Assembly: GCA_034096865.1 (NCBI GenBank)
Contig: JAWQFJ010016693.1
Location: 68,529-132,528, forward strand
Origin: Theodoxus fluviatilis
Lineage: Eukaryota > Mollusca > Gastropoda > Cycloneritida > Neritidae
Direction of reading: 5' to 3'
DNA: 64,000 nucleotides
This document shows positions 45,393 to 60,263 of this stretch, piece by piece. The position numbers were made by a program, and so were the translations under genes. Below the pieces are notes generated by a model that did not search any database, was not told where the DNA came from, and was given only the letters and a program-made list of their open reading frames with translations. Every line of letters starts with the position of its first letter. Position 1 is the stretch's first letter.

Positions 45393-46504
45393 AATTTTTT
45401 CATGGACAGAACAACAAAGACATATCCACTGCCACAGTCAGAAATCAGTTGCAAATGCCTTAAGAAGCCCTAATGCCTGTAACATGCTACCAGCGAATGC
45501 ATTACATATCACCACCCATTGACTATGTAACAGAAGATTAGTGGCTCAATGCATAATACTTAACTGGAATGGGTTGAGCAGAACTTCACAGATAATGTAG
45601 ATAATAGGGATGACTATAATATATGTATTTAAATAAACCCAGATTCTTCCCGTCTCAGGTATAGAACCACGGCACTGCGTCTTGCACATCGTCCAACCCC
45701 AAAGCATACTCGCCTATCTCCGCCTGTCTACTCTAAAGCCATGGTTTCAACAAACGAGTAGAGGCTGAGGGGCTGACCGTTTACTCATGCATGAGGGGAC
45801 TGGAGGGTGGGCTGCTAGTGCTAGGAACTGGTATCTATTGTAGATAAGTTGTAAGACTTCCGCAGCCAGGCGCCACTCTGCCCACTAAAAAGCGCAGACC
45901 CTGTGTCCGTACGACGTTGTCCTACTTCTGCAACTTGAACCCAGCAATGGAGTTACGCTTATGATAGGAATGTTTAAAATAGAAAATGGCGTTTCTGACA
46001 TCAACACACTTTGCCCCAATTATATTATACAAGTGTAATTCACCCGTCCCATATTTACATCACGACTCACACTTGGCGCCTGGCTGCGGAATTTTTTCCC
46101 ACTTACACAAGAAGAACTACCTTTCTGGCTTTCATCACTCACCAAGACCCATGAAGTTCATGAACTGATGAAAACAACGACAAGGACGTACATTCCGACA
46201 TCCTCAACGTGCTAGTTTCACATCCAGTTGTGAAAATGATGGCTGACATGAACTTATGGTGCACTTATTATGGAACTTCACTGCATTGGACCAACCATTG
46301 GTGCAATCAATGAGAGGAAAATCAAGCAAACAGTGAAACACGACCATCTAGCCTCTTTCTTACCTTGTCGTTTAATTCATTCGGTGGAACGGTGAGTAGT
46401 GGTTTCAATTTTTCTTCGAGATCAGTAATAGCGGAATCAAAGGCCACAAGTCGATCTTTAAGTTCCAGTGGAACATCATTAGCTTCCCTTAGATCAGTAG
46501 CCAT
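41437..46504 (-). CDS. C1D: C1D nuclear exosome cofactor (Sas10/Utp3/C1D family), whole coding span
   Basis: Four exons on the minus strand join in frame to 151 codons: 46504-46364, 44947-44881, 43368-43313, 41628-41437. The product aligns along its length with vertebrate C1D (141 aa): [19 protein letters not shown], then [15 protein letters not shown], then YL...[11 protein letters not shown], then [16 protein letters not shown] and [16 protein letters not shown]1D/Rrp47 proteins bind RNA and the Rrp6 exosome subunit in the nucleus and act in 3' processing of rRNA and other stable RNAs. The C-terminal tail after SALW ([10 protein letters not shown]...) is short and divergent, as usual in the family. 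The reading frame is open upstream of the chosen Met to 46642, with another in-frame Met ten codons earlier; MATDLREAN was chosen by alignment. Confidence 0.92.
41701..41922 (+). other. Coding-like fragment in C1D intron 3
   Basis: One forward frame stays open to TAG at 41920-41922 and reads protein-like ([18 protein letters not shown], then [17 protein letters not shown]). It has no start codon in context and is antisense to C1D. I do not recognise it. A remnant of a mobile-element protein is the likeliest reading. Confidence 0.25.
42898..43263 (+). CDS. Unassigned 121-codon ORF inside C1D intron 3, probably transposon-derived
   Basis: The open frame starts [20 protein letters not shown] and is not low complexity. 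It begins inside a sequence (42757-42920) that matches, inverted, the short element at 24230-24459. It may therefore be internal coding sequence of a longer member of that element family. The product is not recognised. It lies antisense to C1D, ending 50 bases from exon 3. Confidence 0.3.
   Translation: MKHVIDLHNNKAKVDLICFDSIPHQWVTGMSSTGKLQEKSMISTCVVAGIGIINHQVNMLEKDSEVPVYGNLIQSAFTFTKDNDYQTKDLLQMNMQAPKIDDFLAKQNRCLEMGTSLTRKM
43313..43368 (-). CDS. C1D: C1D coding exon 3 (56-bp small exon)
   Basis: Acceptor ...TCTTTGCAG, donor GTAAGT. With the split Met it encodes [19 protein letters not shown], parallel to VYLATQGVNPKEHPVKQEL of vertebrates. It is too short to show up as an ORF, but the splice sites and frame are exact. 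Confidence 0.92.
44361..44400 (+). repeat. G-rich tract in C1D intron 2
   Basis: GTGGGGTGGGGG-like sequence; similar tracts are at 42343-42372 and 43455-43490 (C-rich). Confidence 0.8.
44881..44947 (-). CDS. C1D: C1D coding exon 2
   Basis: The acceptor is ...TTTACAAAG and the donor GTAAGT. It encodes [18 protein letters not shown] and SLFW, the signature block of C1D (AKVDLVSAYTLNSMFW in vertebrates). It ends one base into a Met codon. Confidence 0.9.
45109..45392 (+). repeat. Compound (GT)n-(GA)n-(GACA)n microsatellite in C1D intron 1
   Basis: Three arrays lie in series: GT (45110-45162), GA with GT islands (45163-45298), and GACA (45330-45391). ORFs through it are artefacts. Confidence 0.95.
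45650..45860 (+). repeat. Dispersed repeat, relative of 26955-27150
   Basis: Shares GAACCACGGCACTGCG, TGCCTGTCTACT-like spacing and GAGTAGAGGCTGAGGGGCTG with the CFAP36 intron 6 copy. It lies in C1D intron 1. Confidence 0.6.
46364..46504 (-). CDS. C1D: C1D coding exon 1
   Basis: 47 codons from [17 protein letters not shown] to PPNELNDK. The donor GTAAGA follows. It is the N-terminal helical part of the Sas10/C1D domain. Confidence 0.88.
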
Positions 46505-46645
46505 TGTTGCAATAGAGGCAGAAAATTGCATAAAATTTGCTTGAAACGCTGAACACAAACTTTCAGGACCGCATGGAGAGCTTAACCGGAAGTAGATAGA
46601 AGGGAAGTAACTCACACCAAAGATCGTGTATACTATACACAATCT
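46505..46645 (-). promoter_or_regulatory. C1D 5' leader/promoter region
   Basis: Upstream of the C1D Met the minus strand stays open without a stop to 46642. The palindrome GTGTATACTATACAC lies at 46626-46640. No TATA box is evident. The transcription start is not determined. Confidence 0.35.
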
Positions 46646-46792
46646 TTGTTATTACTTTTTTTAATCGAGCGCTAGGTCCTCTTGAACGCCCTACTGTATA
46701 CACATTACAAACAAAAAGAAGGAAACTATTGTTTTAACTCAAGACTTCAGCCAAAGACCCTATAGCAGTATCTCAGCATTATGTGTTCAGTC

Positions 46793-47250
46793 ATACAATA
46801 CAATACAATACAATACAATACAATACAATACAATATAATACAACTTTATTTGTCTCACAACAGGCAATTCAAGTACACTTTATAAGGCAGCAATAAAATA
46901 ATCAAATAATAATCATAGTAGAAGAATACATGTACATAAAAATAATGTGATGGGGTAAATACATACGAAAAGAAACAGCACACTCGCACGCACACACACT
47001 CCCTGCAAACCTCAGCCCCCGCACATCACAGACAACACCAACACAAGCAAGTATGCTCAAGAACAAGGCAAAAACACCTCACATCACAATCATCACCACA
47101 AGCACCACAGACCAGCAAAAATGTCAGAAAAAAAATGCAGTCAAAGGGACACAATCCACCCAACACATGAAGTCATGAGGTGAATTTAACGTATACTGTG
47201 AGCAACGATATAAATATATTATGAGTGACTTATATGTAGGCAAGTGGAAC
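46793..47250 (-). repeat. LINE 3' end with (TTGTA)n tail
   Basis: On the minus strand GTGAGACAAATAAAGTTGTA is followed by about nine TTGTA units (46842-46793). A short AATAAAG-type 3' end with a pentanucleotide tail is typical of several invertebrate LINE families. No coding part is recognised upstream, so the left limit 47250 is approximate. Confidence 0.55.
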
Positions 47251-47714
47251 TTGAATGAAGGGTGGAAGTGAAAACATAGCGTCAAAAGCAAAGCTAAATG
47301 GGAATTGTTTCGCTGTCTACTCTATACGGTATTGACATAATTTTTGGTGAGCGTCCAGTCAAAAGACTTAATGTTTTTATGACTGCCAAGTTTCATTGCT
47401 GTATCTTGTAAACACACCGAGATATGGACAATACCGCACTGTCAACCGAGAAAAAAGGCCTTAAAACCAGCGTTTTTGCCTGCAAAACGTGTTAACTCCT
47501 CCTGTCTTTCAAAGCCCGTAGAAGACACACCTTTTTTGTTTTCTCTTCAAAACGCATGTTGTCTTAAAGATAAATAGATGGTTGGGCTATCGTTTGACGT
47601 TTAGTTTTACAAAATACTGTTGCATCTGATTATTTTATGAATTTAAGAATCGGAAAAAAGTCTTTTTGAAAGTTCATTTTCGGGGGGTACTCACTTTGAC
47701 GCCCAGTGCGCAGC

Positions 47715-48290
47715 GCTGAGTTAAGACAAAGATTATAGGTTACACAAAGATAGCTCATGCCGAGCTTGTAGTGAGGATCGAGACACGTTGCGCACCAAGC
47801 GGTTGCAACTATTGGTGAATAAAGGGAAGTAATCACAACGCTTAGAGACATGTAAAAGTGCTTGTTTGTCGACGCGTTTCTGATTGCGTTCCGATCATGT
47901 TTGTGAATACATTTACGGTGTAATGTGTAATAAAATGATTTGCTGCAATAATGGGGGTGTTTTGGCTTTGTTTTTTTGTAGCAGGCGTTGTGAAATCGAA
48001 AGATTTGGTTCATGGAAATGTGAGCCTATAGTCCGTTTCAACATTGCTCTGTCAGTGGAGACAAAGATTATTCGTCTGCTAGCCATCTAGATACATACGA
48101 CCGGTGAGGTTTGTTTACTTATCTTCTGTGGGTTTTGTGCAGAAAGTATACGTTAAAACAGTCTAATATGACTATTTTTGATTAGTTTTTAATCTAATTA
48201 ATATTTTTGCATGTTTTAACGCGGCCGGATCTTTGGCATTACTCCCCGGGCGTGCGAAGTCAGTAGCGTCCACTGACAGAGCAATGTTAG
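47715..48290. repeat. Dispersed repeat, relative of 52045-52160
   Basis: GATTATAGGTTACACAAAG, ATAGCTCATGCCGAGCTT and AAGCGGTTGCAACTATTGG occur at 47730-47820 and 52050-52160. Further right, AACATTGCTCTGTCAGTGGA (48037) is inverted at 48270-48289. GCGGCCGGATCTTTGGCAT at 48221 matches the MITE tail at 16953. No gene recognised. Confidence 0.55.
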
Positions 48291-48349
48291 ATGAAATAGA
48301 TGAAAGGCTCTGCAAGTGACAAAAGGTCTAGGCAGCGTGTCGAGTGACT

Positions 48350-48376
48350 GGGGGGGGGGGGGGGGGGGGGGGGGGA
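48350..48376 (+). repeat. poly-G tract
   Basis: About 25 consecutive G, followed by a fragment of the 27.2-kb SINE-like repeat (48450-48590). Confidence 0.9.
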
Positions 48377-48717
48377 AGAGTGTTACCCATCCCGGTCACA
48401 CATTAGGGTTTGTCTCTCTCGAAGCATCCCCCTGTGGGTTCGGGGTATAAGAAATGACCCACCGCGTCTCCCTACGCGATTTTAAGAGGCGAATAACTAT
48501 AGGGATACCGTGACTTGATTCGCGTTTGCTCTAAACTGTTCTAGTGATGGTAGGCCCGTGAAACACCATCCATCCAATCCATCTCTAGAAGCAGATTCTA
48601 ATTAGTAGCGGGCCGCACGTCAAGTGCTTGACCTGATCGGCATTTGTTGTAGATTCTATATATTAATACATATAGTACACTGGTCCGCAAAAGTTAAGGG
48701 CCGGTACGAAAATTTGC

Positions 48718-48955
48718 TATAAAAACCGCTGGCGCTGAACCTCCAGGTTTTGGCATTTAAAAAAAGATCGGGTTCGAACCCGCAACCTCTCGAGAAAAGA
48801 GGGGGAAAACACACACACACATAAAAACCCCAAAAATACACAACCTCGTGAAAAAAGAGAAGAAAAAAAAAGTTTCAGCGCAGAATCAAACCTGGTCATG
48901 CATGACCAAGAGTCGAACGCTCTACCAGCTGAGCCATTAGAGAATTGCTATGACG
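48718..48955 (-). repeat. Family X end with tRNA-derived SINE head
   Basis: Minus strand: GGCTCAGCTGGTAGAGCG and AGGTTTGATTCTGCGC (SINE head, 48937-48880), then a GGGTTCGAACCC palindrome and CCAAAACCTGGAGGTTCAG. This is the best preserved tRNA-like head in the window; no 7-bp acceptor stem is seen. Confidence 0.7.
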
Positions 48956-49392
48956 GAGTGTTTGTAAAGCATGTAAATCCAATTCTAAGCTATCGGCCCA
49001 GGAACAATCAACCATATATTTTAAACATGATGGATAGGTTCAGGAAGCTCCTATTATGACATGTTTTGCTTTCCTTTGGCATGTCATAGACGCTGAATTA
49101 ACACTCACACAGTCACACAGAGGAGGAAGTGTATTATAGATGTTCAACCCAGACATGTGCATTCGTACTCATTCAGTGATTCACGCACACACCGTGTGTG
49201 GTACTGCTACCGAGTACCGTCATTCTACAAGCAACGAGTCAATCCTGTTAACACGATTCATAACTGGTAGGTTTTTAGGCTAGATTCGCTTCGAAAAGTT
49301 GCAGAAAATCTGATGGTGGTAACAATCTGACGGTATAACAAGTTTTGACAAGGAAAAAACCAAGCAAGTAATCATTCTGACCGTTGTCAGCC

Positions 49393-49615
49393 ATGTTCAC
49401 CACGACAACGGCAGGATTCTAACGCATCATGAAGAAGGCTGAAATGGTCGGTGTCGGTGGTTGTTGTGACTCTTGACCGGTACTGTACTCCATGCACCTT
49501 AACGGTCCGTGTGATTCGGGTGTAATCTTAAGCTTAACGACGTTTATTGGCAGTATTACACCCGAATCACACATAGACCGCAGGGCGTGCCTTCGGATAA
49601 CAACTCCTTCTACAG
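49393..49615. mobile_element. MITE with GTGATTCGGGTGTAAT hairpin, copy at 49.4 kb
   Basis: CCACGACAACGGCAGGATTC starts the copy; the hairpin lies at 49511-49570. It is almost identical, over about 180 bases, to 51077-51260. The right boundary is uncertain. Confidence 0.65.
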
Positions 49616-50094
49616 GTCCGCTCAGCCAAAATATGGACGATGTTCCCATATTATATTATGATAGTACATGGTATTGGGGATTGAAAACAACAAAGTTCCC
49701 TCTTCGATCGTATCTATTAAACAGTGAAAAATGACTTTTAAAAGTGCGAATTTGTATGATTCAAAACTATACAGGAGTTACTTCCCGTGACACATTTTCG
49801 TAGTTTTGGCCAATCAGAAATTAGGTCAGATTTACTGCGGAGATTTCACCATGGCAGCGTGTGCATGGGCCAATTGTAAACAGTGGCTACATCAAGCTTT
49901 TTAAACTTGAAAAATTCTATGAGGTAGGCTGTGTAGCATTTTAATAGTTCCTAGTGCTAGACTTGCATGCGTGGCGGCTATTATGCAGTCTAGGTGCAGC
50001 AGGTTGGGTTATACATAGTAGGGCTGTCTTTCCAGAAGTAGTCTAACGTACTAGCCTTGAAGTTGTCGACAGTGTTCGCAGATACGGCGTATTC

Positions 50095-50344
50095 ACCCTT
50101 CTCAAAAAATCTCCTCGCAAATGACGTCACGTTATACGACGTCAAATGATGACGTCACAGATTTTGCAAAATGGAGTCTGTTGAATTGTTTTCATTGAAA
50201 CACCAAAATGTAAAAAAGTCACTTTCTTTTCAAACCTCGATTCTGAAAATTTGATAATATTGAATGGGACCTAACTTCCAGTCAGTGTGCAAAATCTCAA
50301 GGAAATCCGTCCAGTAGTTTTTGAGATATAGGCCGTGGAGACGG

Positions 50345-50383
<39 letters not shown>

Positions 50384-50900
50384 TAATAAAAACCGCTGGC
50401 GCTGAACCTCCAGGTTTTGGAGAAAAAAAAGAAGATCGGGTTCGAACCCGCAACCTCTCGAGAAAAGAGGAGGAAAAAACGCACACACACACAAACACAA
50501 AAAACCAGGTCGGGTTCGAACCCACAACCCCTCGAAAAAAGAGAAGAAAAAAAAGTTTCAGCACAGAATCGAACCTGGTCATGCATGACCAAGAGCCCAA
50601 TACTCTACCAACTGTGCCATTGAAAACTTGTATGTATATGAAGCATTTATAACGACCTTGTCATAAACCCCCGTGGTTCGTATTTTGCACTGTAAATTGT
50701 AGAAAAATGGATGATAGCATGAACTGTTTGGTATTTCATACGGATCTAACCCATCAACGTCAATATTCTTCTCGTAGTATCGCATTTTGGCGTCTGCTGG
50801 TAGAGGTTCAACATCGAAGCGTTTTGCTGAAGTAGGATAGATAACTCTGTTTGACTCGATGTCATTACGCTGAAAATTAATGGTCGTTGTCCCCAACATT
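50095..50900 (-). repeat. Family X copy with SINE head and coding-like block
   Basis: Minus strand, from the right: the RLPADAKKR-like block near 50815-50770, DVDGLDPYEIPNSS, a SINE head (50625-50562) and two GGGTTCGAACCC palindromes. Then come CCAAAACCTGGAGGTTCAG, a (CTGT)n array (50345-50385) and the conserved GGAAGTTAGGTCC-type segment. Confidence 0.75.
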
Positions 50901-50904
50901 TCCG

Positions 50905-51965
50905 GGACAGGGATTGATTAAATCATCATATTTTTGTGACACTGAGACCAGACCATCAAAACAATTAGCACTAGGCCTTGAATCAAATCGTCGTACGAGA
51001 TCTTACGGTTGACTGCAAATGTGCAACAGTGCCGAGTGATTGTGTCGACATTCAGTTAGTTCGCTAGGCGATTCCACCACGACAACGGCACGATTCTAAC
51101 GCATCATGAAGAAGGCTGAAATGGTCGGTGTCGGTGGTCGTTGTGACTTTTGACCGGTACTGTACTCCATGCACCTTAACGGTCCGTGTGATTCGGGTGT
51201 AATCTTAAGCTTAACGATGTTTATTGGCAGTATTACACCCGAATCACGCAGCTGAGTGCGAGAATCTGGGTCACGTGTCGGCGTCTATTTTCATGGCTGG
51301 AGAGTGCCTGGCTAAAGTGCGTTAGAATCGTGCCCTTTTCACCCTCATTCCAGGCTTTTAACCAGCGAAGGCAACGATCTAGATGGTACATATACTTTAC
51401 CGGTTTCACAAATGGAATGAATTTGACGCCAACACAGCGTAGTATCGCTTTTTTGCGTCTGCTGGTAGACGTTCATAATACAAAGAAGCCAAATGCTGTT
51501 TTGTGAACGTAGGAAAAGAGTTTGACTCGATTAGGCTCTCACATCTATTGACTATGGAGGGAGGTGCTTCGGAGTGTACGAAATCCATTATCCTGAAAAT
51601 TCTACTCGCAAATGACGTCACGTTATACGACGTCAAATGATGACGTCACAGATTTTGCAAAATGGAGTCTGTTGAATTGTTTTCATTGAAACACCAAAAT
51701 GTAAAAAAGTCACTTTCTTTTCAAACCTCGATTCTGAAAATTTGATAATATTGAATGGGACCTAACTTCCAGTCAGTGTGCAAAATCTCAAGGAAATCCG
51801 TCCAGTAGTTTTTGAGATATAGGCCGTGGAGACGGGACAGACAGACAGACAGACAGACACACACACAGACAGACTAATAAAGTCTGTAGGACCTCCAGTA
51901 AACCTGGAGGGATAAAGTCTGTAGGACCTCCAGTAAACCTGGAGGGATAAAAGCTGAATGAGTAA
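50905..51965 (-). repeat. Family X, long copy interrupted by a MITE
   Basis: Homologous to 25825-26575 along its length, including the coding-like remnant and two TGACGTCA-type stretches (51612-51650). It is interrupted at 51077-51349 inside GATTCCAGGCTTT, which is continuous in the 26-kb copy. The AGTCTGTAGGACCTCCAGT segment at its left end is duplicated. Confidence 0.8.
51077..51349. mobile_element. 273-bp MITE nested in family X
   Basis: Its position is fixed by comparison with the uninterrupted copy at about 25990. ATTCCA is found on both sides. Subterminal inverted repeats read GGCACGATTCTAACGCA. The hairpin GTGATTCGGGTGTAAT lies at 51187-51246. It is a close relative of 49393-49615. 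Confidence 0.75.
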
Positions 51966-52154
51966 ATATTGAGTAACCATATACATATGCTCGGAAAGGA
52001 CAATTCATTCTTCTCTATGATCCCGTTTACAGATCACGATTATCTTAACCAAAGATTATAGGTTACACAAAGATAGCTCATGCCGAGCTTTTGCTCTTCA
52101 AAGTTACAAGACGCTCAAAATGCAGCGCCCCAAGCGGTTGCAACTATTGGTGAA

Positions 52155-52530
52155 TCAAGGGGGGGGGGGTGTTTTCCAAACTTTTTTTTAAAAGCGTGGG
52201 GGGGGGGGGGTGTGTTTTAAATGGCTCAACCGAAACGTGATAGCGGGTGGGTGGGTGGGGTGTTCCAGTGCTCATCCGAAACGTGAAAGCGGGGGTGGGT
52301 GGGTGGGTGTTCCGAACAACGACCCTATAGGAGCGCTTCGAGCTCAGCCGAAACGTGAGAGCGGGGGGGGGGGGGGGGGGGGGGAGGGGGCACGATCGAC
52401 CCTACAGCTGAGCTTAAACCTCAGCCGAAACGTGAGAGCGGGGGGGGGGGGGGGGGGGGGCAGGAGAACGACCCTTTAGTTGTGCTTCACCTCAGCCCAA
52501 ACGTGAGACGGAGGGGGGGGGGGGGGTTTC
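52155..52530 (+). repeat. G-rich minisatellite with CCGAAACGTGAGAGCGGGG units
   Basis: Five to six irregular units, each with CCGAAACGTGARAGCG followed by a long G run and then ACGACCCTATAG-like sequence. It is followed by a third copy of the 85-bp segment seen at 5253 and 6570 (52527-52605). Confidence 0.85.
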
Positions 52531-53122
52531 ACTGCAAATATTCCAATCTGACGCATTCTGATAGTCATCATTACCACTTTCAGGCAGCACATTTTGTTAC
52601 TAATATAGGACGTAGTTTTTTTAAGTGTTTAAAAATAAATATTTTATTTCTAAATTTTTATTTTTTCTGGGTTTTAGGGGTGGGGGGTGAGGGAAGTGTT
52701 TTTTGCTCTTTTGCTCGCCCGGCGCCCTGCTCCGGGATCAAAACTTTGCACAAGATTACCGGCCCTACCCCCACCCCCACCCCACTATGGTGTGAAATAA
52801 AGATTGGAGTGGGAAACGAGCGAGAAAGAACTTAGACACGTTTAGAGAAATGTTAAGAACTAATCGACATTGTAATGTTTGGAGACACCAAAAGGGTAAA
52901 TAGTAGCAAATACCCATGAAATAAAATTGGTGCTGCTGGGTGCAGGCATACGAATACACTGCGTGGAGTGGTTTCCCTTGATACGCTCACTAGATGGCGA
53001 TCATGGAACCACCGAGTTGACGAAAACTTGTTGAAGTTTGAGATCCAAGGTGGTCGTGATAGCAACATTTTCTTCATCTAACTGCAAGGATTGGTACTAT
53101 GTAACAAAGGAAAAGTTAGACA

Positions 53123-56320
<3,198 letters not shown>

Positions 56321-59300
56321 GACCAGGAGGTTTGCAGGAACAGTGCAGAGACTCCCAAAATCAGCATTTTTTTTCATATGGGATTTACATTAGCAGTCAG
56401 GAAACTACCAGGAGAGGCAAGTTCAAGGATTGAGGGTGGGGGGGCTGGACAAAGAAAGATGGAAATCTTAGTAGCAGTCAAAAAACCACCAGGATTGGGT
56501 ATTTTTAGGATCTGATGATTTGTGGGGGGTTTTTGCTCACGGAAATAGCAACAACTGCTAAGAAATGATACAGATTGGAGATAGAGATGTGGAGACAGCC
56601 ACTGCCCAAGAAGTTGCAGGAGCAATTCTCAAACAACTAGGCCTGAGGATTTGCAGGATTACATGAGATATTTTTGGGAACAGCAGATGCTGTAGACAGG
56701 CAATCATAAGACAGAACATTTTCCAAATGTTGAGTTTGTCAGGATGGAAGATTTCCAGGAACACGGGACTTGCAGAACTGAGAGACTTTTGAGATCTAGG
56801 GACTGCTCATCAGGCTTCTCTTTTGTTCAGCATTCTCCAGGAGTATTAGACATGGAATGCTGAAATATGCCTATTATCACTATACATGGAGATTAGAATT
56901 CTGGAATAGAAGTAAGAAACTTCTATGATGCAGACAATGAAAGATTGCACTGACTTTTAGCTATGTCAGCATAAGAGTTCAGAATGCATGTGACTTGTAG
57001 GATGCGTTAACATGAGGCTTGAATTGAGAGATTTTGTTAATTTAAAGGGTCTGACAACAAATAATTGATAGGGAAAGATGTATGATATTGGAAAATAATG
57101 TTCATGCATGCTATACAGATTGGGGGGGGGGGGGGGGGGGAGTTGTGGTTACGGTAACTTGACCAAACACACACACAAAAACACTTTTCCTTTTTTTGTT
57201 TTTGATTGGAGGGGTGGGGGATTGAAAGGAAATCAAAGGTACACAACAAACTGTGCTGTCCCATCTTCCCAATTTTAGTTGATTTTTAAAAACTGTTTTC
57301 AGCAAGAGAAATGTTCATTTATGTTAAGATGAAATTACTGTATACATTACATATCTTCAAAGACACACATATACACACAATTGTGCACAGTCTGAATCTG
57401 TACGCCTTATAAATTGACTAACAAAGTCAGACCTGCCTACCAACCATATTTTTTACTTATGCCAAGGAGGCTATGGTTTTAGTCATGTATAAGTTTGTTC
57501 ATTATTTGGCAAAATAACAGTAAAAATTCACAACGGATTCTGATGAAATTGGGTGCAAGGTCAAGGTTTCACCCAAGGAGCAATCCATTAAATGTTAGAT
57601 GTTATCTGGGTTTGAAATTAGAACCATGTACAGAAATTTGATCCCCTAGTCATCGGCTCAGTACAGCACTGTAGCCACAAGGTGGCCTATTTTCAGCCTC
57701 TTCCTAGCCTCACCTGAGATCGAGAGGGTGAGCAAGTGGGTTTGAATGTCGTCTGCAGTCACCACTTGTGATGTTTTGCTTGTTTGGCAGAGGTAAATGG
57801 GTACTGAGTACTGTCTAGTTTGTCATGTTGCCTTAACCACAACTTTTTGGGTTGTTTTTTTAATAAATATTAGTGGGAAATGCAGTGAGTGATAGCTTTC
57901 ATGGATGGACTCCTGCTGTTTCCTTTTGATTGCATTTTGCAAGCAAACCACCTTTCAGATCTGGAGGCCATCAAACAAGTTTCCACTATCCAGTGTTTTG
58001 TATGACTCAAGTTTTTCCTTAATACTACAAATAAGGTTTCAAGAAATATTTGACAAGTGAGTTGTGGTAAATTTTTCATTATATATAATAGAGTTCATTT
58101 ATGTACATCTTCAGGAGAAATGGTTGTGATTTTTTTTTTACACGAAGGAAGGAGAGGGTTAGACGTAGAATGCAGACTCTAATTTAGTGGTCCATTTCTA
58201 AGAGTGGTCTTGTAGATAAAACAGCCTTGTGTCGAGGCAAAAGCAGTGGCTCTTATGCCTGTGAACCTCTGCCCCCATCTTCATTCCTACCCTTCCCCAT
58301 CACTGCATCCTGGGATGGTGTAGGAATCAGTTTGCAGATTCCCTAAAACATCTACTGGATGGCGGATCATGTCGCTTGACTTCCTGTGACTGAAGAAGCC
58401 AGTCCAGTTATTGTAAGTCTCCCATTTTCCGAGTCTCTTCCCTATTTCAAGACTGGGGAGTAGGCATTCAGCTTTCAGAAAATGCACATGTGTGCTTGCA
58501 TTGAACAGGAAAGTAGCAAAAGTGGGAGGTGGTGTTGTTGTCGTTTGGATGGGGTCTTCCTTACCTAGTAGCTGTTGGTGTGAATGAATAGTCATGGTTT
58601 TCATGGTGATGTGGCTGATCACCTTTTTTTAAAAGGCAGATTTATGCAAACAATGGACATTTGCTCATGGTTAAAATGAAATGTGGGGATAGAGAAAAAA
58701 GCTGGGGGGTGTTGTGTTTAAAGTGTTTTTTGGTTAGTTTTTGTTTTGTACTCTTTGGAACGATCTCTCTCCATATGTGAAGATGTTGGAATGATTTTAG
58801 GAGTTTACCTGGATAAATACTCTCTCAGTTACTTGCTAGTTCAACTGTTGCATTCACTGCCTGACAAGGGTTATGGTGGTGATGGTGGAGTGATGTTTTG
58901 CTATTATTACACATCGAACTTCGAAATCATATCATTAGACTTCCCTGCCTCTGGGTAGGGCAAGTGTTGTGATAGCCTCCTTTCACTTGTAGTATGGGAG
59001 TATGTTTAGCTGTGGAAACTGCAGCCATCTATGGTTGTGATGCTGTGTGTCCTGTTGGAACCATAGGGCGTTGTTTCTTTCAGAGCTCATTGTCCTTACA
59101 GATTTGTTAGGCTGCAAATTGAATGTCTATATTGGTGTTGGTAGAATACTCATTCCAAGTGTCAGTTTTTCGGGTAGCTGATGCAAGGGAAAAAAGATAG
59201 AAGCAGAAGTCAAGAAACTAGAGATATGTTAATCCTCTGGAGGAAATTAGTCTTTAAACTTGTCACAATTTACATTATACCTTTCATGAATATAAATGTT

Positions 59301-60004
59301 TTGACAGATGATCTATTGGATGTACAGTTTGTCAGATGGCTGCTGATTGTCCAGGTAGATGTAGTTTGTAAACTTTGATTTAAAAAAGAGTTCACTATTT
59401 TACCAGGATATCTGGATGCCTGAAGAGTGAAACCCAACCTCACTTCATTATAATTATTAAGAAACTGTTAAGCTGAGGAGTTTGAAATGCGCGTTTGGTG
59501 GATTTTTTTTGGTGGGGTTTTGGGGTGACTTTGTTTGTTTGCTTACTTGCTCGTTTTTCACCCCATTTATACCTTCTTGCTGATGGCTAAGGTTGGAAAG
59601 AGATGAATGAAAACATAAAGATGCCAATTGCAGTTTCTGCAAAACTGTTTAGTTCAGCAATTCTGTTGATGTGTGGGATGAGTTTTAGGCTCCCTTGTTG
59701 TTCCCAGTTGTCTCTATGGCCATTCCAGTGGCTGTCTGGACAGTCAGGACTAGAGGTTGTTTGTGCTCATTTCATGCAAGTTGAAAACTGTGTTGTAGAA
59801 ATGCACCAATCAGGTCAAGCCATGGAACAGTCATGCAGCTCAGTAGAGCCATGTTCCTCAGACTTTGGTTGTTGGTCGTTTTGTGTTGGATTGTGAAGAA
59901 TCCAGTGAAAGAGTCCAAATATTAAGACATTTTTAAATGAATAAAAAATTTCATATCATCTTTGAGTGCATTTTCCTCAGCATTGTCTTGGTTCAGAGTT
60001 CAGG

Positions 60005-60008
<4 letters not shown>

Positions 60009-60072
<64 letters not shown>
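60009..60072 (+). repeat. (CT)n microsatellite
   Basis: About 31 CT units. A second, longer array (60161-60258) follows after 90 bases of unique sequence. Confidence 0.95.
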
Positions 60073-60074
<2 letters not shown>

Positions 60075-60153
60075 CACATTTGAATATTTTGCCTCAAGGG
60101 CTGAATGTAAGAAAGGCAGTACTGCCTAATTCACTACCCTTGTAAAATAAAGT

Positions 60154-60263
<110 letters not shown>

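Noticed and set aside
47630..48013. 127-codon minus-strand ORF
   Set aside because: It overlaps a dispersed repeat, and I see no domain pattern or splice sites.
48880..48940. Functional tRNA gene
   Set aside because: A-box and B-box-like parts are present, but no acceptor stem pairing is seen and the same head recurs in several family X copies. It is a tRNA-derived repeat.
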